Shown: positions 1-5,837 of the stretch, in pieces
How the letters are laid out: every line of letters begins with the position of its first letter
Position numbering within the stretch: the stretch's first letter is position 1
Source of the DNA: an uncultured delta proteobacterium
Lineage (GTDB): Bacteria; Myxococcota_A; Bradymonadia; REDH01
Assembly: GCA_903873545.1 (NCBI GenBank)
Contig: CAIQPA010000088.1
Span: 1-7,317, forward strand
DNA length: 7,317 bases
Direction: 5' to 3'
Made by a program: the position numbers and the translations under genes
The notes under the pieces: model-generated
What the model was told of the DNA's origin: nothing
Database searches by the model: none
The model's input: the letters and a program-made list of their open reading frames with translations, nothing else

Positions 1-87
1 ATGCGGGGTGAGCCGCGGGACCTCGTCTTTGGCTGGCTGAGCACCAACGAGATGTGCCAGTTCGACATGATGACCGTCACGCCCTAG
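1..87 (+). CDS. 3' end of a rightward gene, possibly a copper type II (PHM/DBH-like) monooxygenase
   Basis: The frame is open from the window edge to a TAG at 85-87 and gives 28 visible residues; the ATG at base 1 is probably an internal Met. The tail reads FGWLSTNEMCQFDMMTVTP. From memory of the family, the Ser/Thr-x-Glu-Met-Cys stretch followed by hydrophobic residues resembles the segment of peptidylglycine alpha-hydroxylating and dopamine beta-monooxygenases whose Met is a ligand of the second copper (in PHM, SSDEMCNLYIM). If so, Met18 here would be that ligand and Cys19 the following conserved Cys. The rest of the gene, with the His ligands that would prove this, lies outside the window. 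It ends only 3 bases from the convergent clpA stop. That this is a real gene end is moderately likely; the family call is tentative. Confidence 0.45.
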   Translation: MRGEPRDLVFGWLSTNEMCQFDMMTVTP

Positions 88-90
88 CGG

Positions 91-2493
91 CTACTCCGTC
101 GGTGCGCTCTTGACCTTGCGCTTGGCGCGGGGCTTGGCCGGCTCCTCGACCGCGAGCACGAGCGGCGCGACCACCTCGAGGGGTGCCGTGTTGCCCGTGC
201 AGGCGAAGGAGAAGGTGTCGCCGTCGCGATCCACCACCGCCGTGCCGCCATGCTCGAGCGCTCCGAAGAGGATGCGCTCGCTCAGCGGCAGGCGAATCTT
301 CTCGCGGATGACACGACCGAGCGGACGGGCACCCATGAAGCGGTCGTAGCCGAGCTCACCCAGGTATTCCTGAGCGGCCGTGGTGACCTCGAGGGTGACC
401 TTCTTGGCAACAAGCTGGAGTTGCAGTTCGCCCAGGAACTTGGCGACCACGCGGCCCATAATGGCGGGCTCGAGGGGCGCGAAGCGGATGCGGGCATCGA
501 GCCGGTTGCGGAACTCGGGGCTGAAGGCACGCTCGAAGGCCTTGCCCTCGTTGGCCGAGGTCTTGCCGCCGCCGAAGCCAATCTTGACCTCGGTGAGCTC
601 ACGCGCACCGACGTTGCTGGTCATGATGAGCAGGATGTCGCGGAAGTTGGCAACTCGGCCATGGTTGTCGGTCAGCTTACCGTGGTCCATGACCTGCAGC
701 AGGATGTTGAAGACATCGGGGTGGGCCTTCTCGATCTCGTCGAGCAGGAGCACCGCGTGGGGGTTCTTGTTGATGGCCTCGGTGAGGAGGCCGCCGGCAT
801 CGTGGCCCACATAGCCGGGAGGGGCGCCGATGAGGCGGCTCACGGTGTGGCGCTCCATGTACTCGCTCATGTCGATGCGGATGAGCTCCACGCCGAGCGT
901 CTTGGCGAGCTGGCGGGCCACCTCGGTCTTGCCGACGCCCGTGGGGCCGGTGAACATGAAGCTGCCCATCGGCTTCTCGGCGTGGCCGATGCCGGCACGG
1001 GCGAGCCGGACGGCGGCAACGACCTCGGCGATGGCCGGGTCTTGTCCGAAGACGACGCCGCGGAGGTCGTTCTCGAGGTTGGCGAGCCGCTCGCGGTCCG
1101 AGATGGTGACCTCGGGCTCCGGCACGCGGGCGATGCGGGCGACGACCGCCTCGATCTCCTTGCGGCCGATGACGGCGTTCTTGAGGTTGAGGAGCCGGGC
1201 GCGGGCGCCGGCCTCGTCGAGCAGGTCGACCGCCTTGTCGGGCAGCTTCTTGTCGTGGATGCGCTTGGCCGAGAGGTGGACCGATTCGACGATGGCCTCG
1301 TCGGTGTAGGTCACGCCGTGGAACTTCTCGTAGGTCTTCTGCAGCCCCTTGAGGATGAGGATGCACTCGTCGAGCGAGGGCTCCTCGACATCGATGCGCT
1401 GGAAGCGGCGCGACAGGGCGCCGTCCCGCTCAAAGATGGTCCGGAACTCCTTGAAGGTGGTGCTTCCGATGCAGCGGAGCTTGCCCGAGGCGAGCGCCGG
1501 CTTGATCAGGTTGCTGGCGTCGGGGCCCGACTCGCGGCTGGAGCCGGCACCGACGATGGTGTGGATCTCATCGATGAAGAGGATGGCCTTGGGCTTCTTC
1601 TCCATCTCGCGGAGGAGGTTCTTGATGCGCTCCTCGAACTCGCCGCGGAACTTGGTTCCGGCGACCAGCGCGCCCACGTCGAGGGAGAAGACCTCGAAGC
1701 CCTTGAGCGAGTCGGGGACCTCGTTGTTCACGATGCGGTAGGCCAGCCCCTCGGCGATGGCGGTCTTGCCGACGCCAGGCTCTCCAACGAGCAGCGGGTT
1801 GTTCTTGCGGCGGCGTGAGAGCACCGTGAGGAGCCGCTCAATCTCGGCGGCGCGGCCGATGAGCGGATCGATGCGCCCCTCCTTCGCCGCCTTGTTGAGG
1901 TTGACGCAGAACATGGCGAGCATCTTGCCGCCGCGTCCGCGACGGGGGCTGTCGTCGTCGTCATCATCGCTGTCGTCGTCGTCCGAGGCGCTCTCGTCCT
2001 CGTCGTCGCCGAAGGGGTTCTCGCCACCGCTGGCGCCCGGCTTGCGGCGCTTGCCGCGCGGCCCCTCGATCTCGCCATGCGAGAGGAAGTTGCGGAGCTC
2101 GAGCAGGGTCACACCGCAGCTCTCCAGGTAGGTGCGGGCCCAGCAGTCGCTCTCCGAGAGGATGGCAAGGACGACCAGGGGCGCGCTCAGCGGCACCTTG
2201 CCGATGCGCTGTGCATGGGCGAGCGCGCGGCTGATGACCCGCTTGAAGCCCTCAGAGGCCTCGGTCGTGAACTGCACGCCGGGCGGGAGCGAGGGCGCCA
2301 GCTTCTCGAAGTAGGCAAGCAGCTTGCGCCGGAGCTCGCCGACCTTGCCGCCGCTCTGCTCGATCGTGCTCTGCACATCGCCCAGCTCGAGCATGGCGAA
2401 GAGCAGGTGCTCGACGGTGGCGAACTCATGCCGGCGGAGTTGCGCCTCGTGGATGGCTTCGGAGATGGCTTTCTGCAGTTCTTTTGAGAGCAT
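91..2493 (-). CDS. clpA: ATP-dependent Clp protease ATP-binding subunit ClpA
   Basis: ClpA is the hexameric AAA+ unfoldase of the cytoplasmic ClpAP protease; it unfolds substrates, including those brought by ClpS, and threads them into ClpP. The product is 800 residues (E. coli ClpA is 758). Seen: an N-domain of Clp repeats at about 1-140; a linker with a 20-residue acidic run at 162-181; AAA-1 with Walker A GEPGVGKT (237-244) and Walker B ILFIDE (304-309); AAA-2 with Walker A GPTGVGKT (516-523) and Walker B VLLLDE (581-586); and an Ile-Gly-Phe ClpP-docking loop (638-640). A basic, Lys/Arg-rich tail at about 787-800 extends beyond the usual C-terminus. The start at 2493 was chosen because MLSKELQKAI is the normal ClpA N-terminus and GGAG lies 4 bases upstream; the frame stays open to 2691, but that extension overlaps clpS and is low-complexity Ser/Arg/Pro. 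It lies 76 bases downstream of clpS, probably co-transcribed. Confidence 0.97.
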   Translation of the reverse strand: MLSKELQKAISEAIHEAQLRRHEFATVEHLLFAMLELGDVQSTIEQSGGKVGELRRKLLAYFEKLAPSLPPGVQFTTEASEGFKRVISRALAHAQRIGKVPLSAPLVVLAILSESDCWARTYLESCGVTLLELRNFLSHGEIEGPRGKRRKPGASGGENPFGDDEDESASDDDDSDDDDDDSPRRGRGGKMLAMFCVNLNKAAKEGRIDPLIGRAAEIERLLTVLSRRRKNNPLLVGEPGVGKTAIAEGLAYRIVNNEVPDSLKGFEVFSLDVGALVAGTKFRGEFEERIKNLLREMEKKPKAILFIDEIHTIVGAGSSRESGPDASNLIKPALASGKLRCIGSTTFKEFRTIFERDGALSRRFQRIDVEEPSLDECILILKGLQKTYEKFHGVTYTDEAIVESVHLSAKRIHDKKLPDKAVDLLDEAGARARLLNLKNAVIGRKEIEAVVARIARVPEPEVTISDRERLANLENDLRGVVFGQDPAIAEVVAAVRLARAGIGHAEKPMGSFMFTGPTGVGKTEVARQLAKTLGVELIRIDMSEYMERHTVSRLIGAPPGYVGHDAGGLLTEAINKNPHAVLLLDEIEKAHPDVFNILLQVMDHGKLTDNHGRVANFRDILLIMTSNVGARELTEVKIGFGGGKTSANEGKAFERAFSPEFRNRLDARIRFAPLEPAIMGRVVAKFLGELQLQLVAKKVTLEVTTAAQEYLGELGYDRFMGARPLGRVIREKIRLPLSERILFGALEHGGTAVVDRDGDTFSFACTGNTAPLEVVAPLVLAVEEPAKPRAKRKVKSAPTE

Positions 2494-2497
2494 CGGG

Positions 2498-2501
2498 CTC
2501 C
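2498..2501 (-). promoter_or_regulatory. ribosome binding site of clpA
   Basis: GGAG on the minus strand lies 4 bases before the ATG at 2491-2493. It supports the 800-residue start over the 66-residue longer open frame. The spacing is a little short, but similar to the sites before the DUF423 gene and malG in this window. Confidence 0.5.
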
Positions 2502-2506
2502 AGGAG

Positions 2507-2525
2507 GGGGTACCCCGTGTCGGGG
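2507..2525 (-). other. GC-rich palindrome and small hairpin in the clpS-clpA gap
   Basis: Two overlapping symmetric elements lie in the 76-base gap just upstream of the clpA ribosome binding site. GGGGTACCCC (2507-2516) is a perfect 10-bp palindrome. CCCCG-TGT-CGGGG (2513-2525) is a 5-bp stem with a 3-base loop. Both use the CCCC at 2513-2516, so only one could form at a time in RNA. No T-run follows, so this is not a standard terminator. It could modulate the clpA to clpS ratio, or be chance in GC-rich DNA. Confidence 0.25.
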
Positions 2526-2569
2526 CGAATGGTACTGAACAGGAGAGGGAGGGGGCGGCGGCGGGGCGA

Positions 2570-2884
2570 CTATTCGACCTCGACCTCGACGCGGAGCGGG
2601 AAGCGGAAGCGGCGGGCCACCTCGCGGGTGCGGGTCGCCTTGGACTCGGCGATGTCGCGGGTGAAGACGCCGGCAACGCCGCTCCCTTCACGGTGAACTT
2701 TCATGGTTATCTGGCGGGCCACCGGGAGGGGGTGGTGGTAGTGCTCCATCAGCACCTCGATGACGAACTCCATGGTAGTGAAATCGTCGTTGTAGAAGAT
2801 GACCTTGAAGAGGCGCGGGGTCTCGACCTTGTCGGCCACTACGGTGGTCGTGTTTTCGCTGCGCTGTCGCTTGGTACCGGCCAT
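2570..2884 (-). CDS. clpS: ATP-dependent Clp protease adaptor ClpS
   Basis: ClpS recognises N-terminal destabilising residues (bulky hydrophobic N-degrons) and delivers such proteins to the ClpA N-domain. The product is 104 residues, close to the 106 of E. coli. Residues 1-22 form a polar tail, which in this family is flexible and inserted into ClpA. The core begins at FKVIFYNDDFTTMEFVIEVL (26-45). Asn32, Asp33 and His64 correspond to the substrate-pocket residues Asn34, Asp35 and His66 of E. coli, and Met38 to the gatekeeper Met40. GVFTRDIAESK (72-82) is the typical second core motif. The C-terminus is acidic (RVEVEVE). The ATG at 2884 is the natural ClpS start, although the upstream ribosome binding site is weak (GACGAG at best). 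It follows the DUF423 gene by 37 bases and precedes clpA by 76, so a shared transcript with clpA is likely. Confidence 0.97.
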   Translation of the reverse strand: MAGTKRQRSENTTTVVADKVETPRLFKVIFYNDDFTTMEFVIEVLMEHYHHPLPVARQITMKVHREGSGVAGVFTRDIAESKATRTREVARRFRFPLRVEVEVE

Positions 2885-2921
2885 GTGCTCGTCGGGGTTG
2901 GATGCAGAAAGAGGAGAGAGG

Positions 2922-3299
2922 TCAGCCGCGCGGGGACTGCTGCCAGGCGGCCCAGGCGAGCGTGAGCCAGCCTGCGATCATGAGAAGGCCGCCAATCGGC
3001 GTGATGGCGCCGAGCCAGCCAACGCCGGTCAGACAGAGGAGATAGAGGGTGCCGGAGAAGACAACGAGGCCGGCCGTGAGGAGCTTGATCGAGGTCTCTG
3101 CGCCGGGGAGCGTGGTGGCGATGGTGGCGCCAAGAAAGGCGACGGCGACCGCGTGGAGGAGGTGGTAGTGGGTGGCGGTCTTCCAGACTTCGAGCCGCTC
3201 GGGCGTCAGGTGGCCTTTGAGGGCGTGGGCGCCAAAGGCGCCCATCGCGACGCCAAGCGCTGCCAGTACCGCTCCGATTGCCAACCAACGACCCGACAT
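2922..3299 (-). CDS. DUF423 family small membrane protein (YgdD/TMEM256-like)
   Basis: A 125-residue inner-membrane protein with four predicted transmembrane segments at about 5-23, 47-65, 72-90 and 97-119. It carries the marks of DUF423: GAFGAHALK (20-28) after the first segment, YHLLHAVAV (45-53), FSGTLYLL (81-88) and TPIGGLLMIAGW (100-111). The biochemical function of this family is not established and I do not assign one. The start at 3299 was chosen because MSGRWLAIGA opens directly into the first membrane segment and GGAGG lies 4 bases upstream. The frame is open to 3395, but the extra 32 residues are unlike the family. It is the first gene of the block running into clpS and clpA, 37 bases before clpS. 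The start codon sits between two copies of a 13-bp direct repeat. Confidence 0.9.
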   Translation of the reverse strand: MSGRWLAIGAVLAALGVAMGAFGAHALKGHLTPERLEVWKTATHYHLLHAVAVAFLGATIATTLPGAETSIKLLTAGLVVFSGTLYLLCLTGVGWLGAITPIGGLLMIAGWLTLAWAAWQQSPRG

Positions 3300-3330
3300 C
3301 CTGCCTCCAAACGCATCCCAACGACCCGAC
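3285..3330. repeat. 13-bp direct repeat straddling the DUF423 start
   Basis: CCAACGACCCGAC occurs exactly at 3285-3297 and again at 3318-3330, with a 33-base period. The copies lie on either side of the start codon (3297-3299), its last base overlapping the first copy. Because 33 is a multiple of 3, both copies encode Ser-Gly-Arg-Trp in the same minus-strand frame, one after the start Met and one 11 codons before it. The sequence between copies is only partly similar, which would fit a decayed tandem duplication. Confidence 0.6.
3304..3308 (-). promoter_or_regulatory. ribosome binding site of the DUF423 gene
   Basis: GGAGG on the minus strand, 4 bases before the ATG at 3297-3299. It decides for the 125-residue start over the longer open frame reaching 3395. 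Confidence 0.6.
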
Positions 3331-3360
3331 TGCGCAGGCGGTAAGGCCGGCAGAGCCCCC

Positions 3361-3388
3361 ATCTTATGGCCCGATTGCCGACCCGCAA
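3361..3388 (-). promoter_or_regulatory. candidate housekeeping-type promoter for DUF423-clpS-clpA
   Basis: On the minus strand, TTGCGG (3383-3388) and TAAGAT (3361-3366) are separated by 16 bases, with the -10 element about 60 bases upstream of the DUF423 start. The match to the TTGACA/TATAAT consensus is partial (3 of 6 and 4 of 6). The AT-rich CATAAGAT stands out in this GC-rich intergenic region. It is the longest gap between the two blocks and the natural place for a promoter of the downstream block. Confidence 0.35.
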
Positions 3389-3398
3389 CCCGCAATCG
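3372..3398. repeat. 7-bp inverted repeat overlapping the candidate promoter
   Basis: CGATTGC (3372-3378) and GCAATCG (3392-3398) are perfect inverted arms separated by 13 bases, with arm centres 20 bases apart, about two helical turns. The inner region carries a tandem CCCGCAA (3382-3388 and 3389-3395). The element covers the candidate -35 box and most of the promoter spacer, which is a plausible operator position. A further copy of CCGATTGCC occurs at 3274-3282 inside the DUF423 gene. No regulator can be named. Confidence 0.4.
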
Positions 3399-3457
3399 AC
3401 AGGGCGCCTAGACAGGCTGGAAAATCGCGTGGAGGGGGTGGTCAGCGCGCGGGAGCC

Positions 3458-5833
3458 TCAGGGCTCGAGGATGACATACTCCCAGCTGTTCAGCGTGAGC
3501 GAGATGCGGTTCGAGGCGACCGTCGCGGTGCGGCTACCGCCGAGCGAATCGGTGAGGCTGCCGGTGAGTGCCCACTCGGCGGGAAGGTCTACCTGCACGG
3601 TCTGCTGGCCGCCCTTGTTCATGGCCACGATGGCGGCCTTTCCGGGCGCCGAGGCGAGGCCATAGACGTAGAGGTCGCCCGAGCGGTAGAGGGTGCGTCG
3701 GACGCCGCGGCGGAGGGCCTCGGAGGCTGCGCGGGCGGTGCCGATGGCCTGGACCCGGCCGAGCAGCTCGCGGTGGTTGGCGGTGAGCGCGCTGTCGAGC
3801 GGCATCATGCGGCGGTTGTCGGGGTCGCGGCCGCCGGCGAGGCCGACCTCGTCGCCGTAGTAGATGAGCGGAACGCCGGGCTGCGTGAGGGTGAAGAGGA
3901 AGCCCATGCTCATCCGGTTGATGACGTTCCACTCCGTCACCGAGCCGGCGGTGAACATGGGGTCTGCGACGCTCTCCCAGGGCGAGATGTTGTCGTTGCC
4001 GCGGGTGACCTGCGAGGCGAAGCGGACCACGTCGTGGTTGCCCAGGAAGGGGCTCTGGACGGCGCCGCGGTAGTAGCGCTCACCGGCACCGACGGCGTTG
4101 TCGAGATCGACGAAGGAGCCGTTGGCAGCAAGGGCGTTCCGGATGGCCCAGAAGAGGGGGAAGTCGAACTGGCCGTCGAGTTCGTAGGGGGCCACATAGT
4201 TCATGATGAGCTGGCGGCCGGCGTCGTCGCCGCCCGTGAAGGTCTCGCCGACGAGGTAGTAGGGAGCGCCCTGCCCCTGCTCGACCTCATCGCGAATCTT
4301 CATCGCAAGCCGCCGCATGATGATGTGGTCCATGTGCTTGGCGGCATCCACGCGGAAGGCGTCCACGTCGAACTCCTTGGCGAGCGCGATGACGTCGCTC
4401 GTGATCTGCTGCGTCACCTCGTGCTTCTTGTAGTCGAGGTCCGGGAGGTAGCTTGCGAAGAGGCAGTCGATGGGGCGACTGTCCCAGGGGCAGGCAGCGG
4501 TGCCGCAGACGCCGCAGGAGCCCTGGAACCAGTTCGGATGGGCCCTGACATACTCGTGCTGGTCGTGCACATGGTTGGTGACCAGGTCGAAGAGCACCCG
4601 GATGCCGCGGGTGTGGGCCTCTGCGATGAGCTCCTTGAGCCGCTCCGCTGCGCCGGCGCCCGTGTCGCCGAAGCGGCCCTCGACGCCCGTGCCGCTCACC
4701 GGCCAGTAGCCGTGGAAGCCGCTGAACTGGCGGCCGGCATTTTCGCCGTTGCCTTCGAAGCCGCCGTCGGGGTTCTCGTACACTGGGCTGAGCCAGATGA
4801 GCTTGACGCCCATGCGCTCAAAGTAGCCGCTCCGCATGGTGTCGAGGATGCCCTTGAAGTCGCCGCCTTGATAGTTCGCGCGGGTGTCGACGCCCGGAAC
4901 GGCGCCGCCGCGGAGGGTGTTGTCGCCGTCGCGGAAGCGGTCGATGAAGGTGAAGTACATGACGGCGTCGCGCCAGTCGAACCGCTCGGCCTCGACCCAG
5001 AGCGGGATGTAGAGGGTGCCGTTCTCGGCTGCACGGCCGCTGGTATCGGAGGCCGTGACGCGGAGGCTGTGCTTGCCCGGCGAGAGACCCGTGGTGGCGA
5101 CCGTGATGCGCCCTGTGGTGGCATCGACGGTCGGCGTGACCTCGGCCTCTCCAACCGTGACGCGGACGGTTGCAGGGTCGATGGGGGCCGCATCGGCGGC
5201 GGAGGAGAACTGCACCTCGGCGTTGAGCGAACCCTCGGCCGTGGCGGTCGCGGTGATGAGGCCGAGGAGCGGCTGCTGGCAGTCGCCGACGATGAGGTTG
5301 CGGTTCTCCGCGCCGCCCGTCCACTTGGTGTAGACATCGGCCGGCACGCTGGTCTCGAGCACCCCACCGACCGCAATCTTGAAGCCATACTCACCGGCGG
5401 GGAGCGTGACCTCCGCCGTCCAGGTGCCGTCGCCGTCGCCATCAACGAGCGGTGTTTCGCTGGTTGACCAACCGTTGAACTCGCCCGCCGCGGCGACCGA
5501 AGTGACGGAGCTGGCAGGCCGGTAGGAGATGGTGGTGGCGCAGCTCCGGAGCTGGGTGGGCGGCGCGATGGTGGTGTCTTCGACGGGCGCCGTATCGTCC
5601 GGGAAGAGGGGCGCATCTTCGCCCGTGTCGGGGAGTGCGGTGTCTTCTTCGGCCGGCGTGGTGTCGGCGTTCAGCAGGCGGGGGTCGTAGGGGATGCCGG
5701 CGTCGACATAGTCGCTGCGGACGCCCGTGTCGTAGGTGGGCGTTGTGAGCTCTTCGGAGGTGAAGCAGCCGGTGAGCAAGGCGAGGAGGAGGCCGGCAGT
5801 GACCGGCCGGCAGAAGGCGCGGAGAAGGGTCAT
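3458..5833 (-). CDS. lipid-anchored GH13 alpha-amylase-family glycosidase with a CBM48-like domain
   Basis: A 791-residue secreted lipoprotein expected to hydrolyse starch-like alpha-glucans. The signal peptide (1-22) ends in the lipobox LTGC, with Cys23 the lipidated residue. Residues 24-95 form an acidic Asp/Thr/Pro/Glu linker. About 97-185 is a CBM48-like E-set domain with AGEFNGW (116-122) and DGDGDG (131-136), which resembles a calcium loop. About 190-280 is a second beta-rich Ig-like domain. The GH13 barrel spans about 285-690 and has all four motifs: DLVTNH (416-421), FRVDAAKH (493-500, nucleophile Asp496), GETF (529-532, acid/base Glu530) and FLGNHD (596-601, Asp601). A beta domain closes the chain at 705-791. 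The start at 5833 gives the signal peptide; an ATG-initiated frame to 6013 would run 60 residues into malG. It lies 4 bases after malG in one operon. The exact specificity (alpha-amylase, neopullulanase or cyclomaltodextrinase) is not decided by the motifs. Confidence 0.93.
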   Translation of the reverse strand: MTLLRAFCRPVTAGLLLALLTGCFTSEELTTPTYDTGVRSDYVDAGIPYDPRLLNADTTPAEEDTALPDTGEDAPLFPDDTAPVEDTTIAPPTQLRSCATTISYRPASSVTSVAAAGEFNGWSTSETPLVDGDGDGTWTAEVTLPAGEYGFKIAVGGVLETSVPADVYTKWTGGAENRNLIVGDCQQPLLGLITATATAEGSLNAEVQFSSAADAAPIDPATVRVTVGEAEVTPTVDATTGRITVATTGLSPGKHSLRVTASDTSGRAAENGTLYIPLWVEAERFDWRDAVMYFTFIDRFRDGDNTLRGGAVPGVDTRANYQGGDFKGILDTMRSGYFERMGVKLIWLSPVYENPDGGFEGNGENAGRQFSGFHGYWPVSGTGVEGRFGDTGAGAAERLKELIAEAHTRGIRVLFDLVTNHVHDQHEYVRAHPNWFQGSCGVCGTAACPWDSRPIDCLFASYLPDLDYKKHEVTQQITSDVIALAKEFDVDAFRVDAAKHMDHIIMRRLAMKIRDEVEQGQGAPYYLVGETFTGGDDAGRQLIMNYVAPYELDGQFDFPLFWAIRNALAANGSFVDLDNAVGAGERYYRGAVQSPFLGNHDVVRFASQVTRGNDNISPWESVADPMFTAGSVTEWNVINRMSMGFLFTLTQPGVPLIYYGDEVGLAGGRDPDNRRMMPLDSALTANHRELLGRVQAIGTARAASEALRRGVRRTLYRSGDLYVYGLASAPGKAAIVAMNKGGQQTVQVDLPAEWALTGSLTDSLGGSRTATVASNRISLTLNSWEYVILEP

Positions 5834-5837
5834 GGTT

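Noticed and set aside
250..1818. Open plus-strand frame of 522 residues antisense to clpA
   Set aside because: It is a low-complexity Ala/Glu/Gly/Leu/Asp-rich translation opposite highly conserved AAA+ motifs, typical of antisense frames in GC-rich genes.
2494..2691. A 66-residue N-terminal extension of clpA
   Set aside because: The extension is Ser/Arg/Pro-rich, overlaps clpS in another frame and is foreign to ClpA. The start at 2493 matches the family and has a ribosome binding site.
3300..3395. A 32-residue N-terminal extension of the DUF423 protein
   Set aside because: It is unlike the family and would place polar sequence before the first membrane segment; a good GGAGG precedes the ATG at 3299.
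3406..3457. Intrinsic terminator after the amylase gene
   Set aside because: Only a 4-bp stem (GCCT-AGAC-AGGC, 3406-3417) and weak CGCG pairings are present. The short T-run on the minus strand comes before the hairpin, not after it.
3278..5467. Open plus-strand frame of 729 residues antisense to the amylase gene
   Set aside because: It mirrors the GC-biased codon use of the amylase. Its composition is Ala/Glu/Val/Gly-rich with no recognisable domain, while the minus strand encodes complete GH13 motifs.
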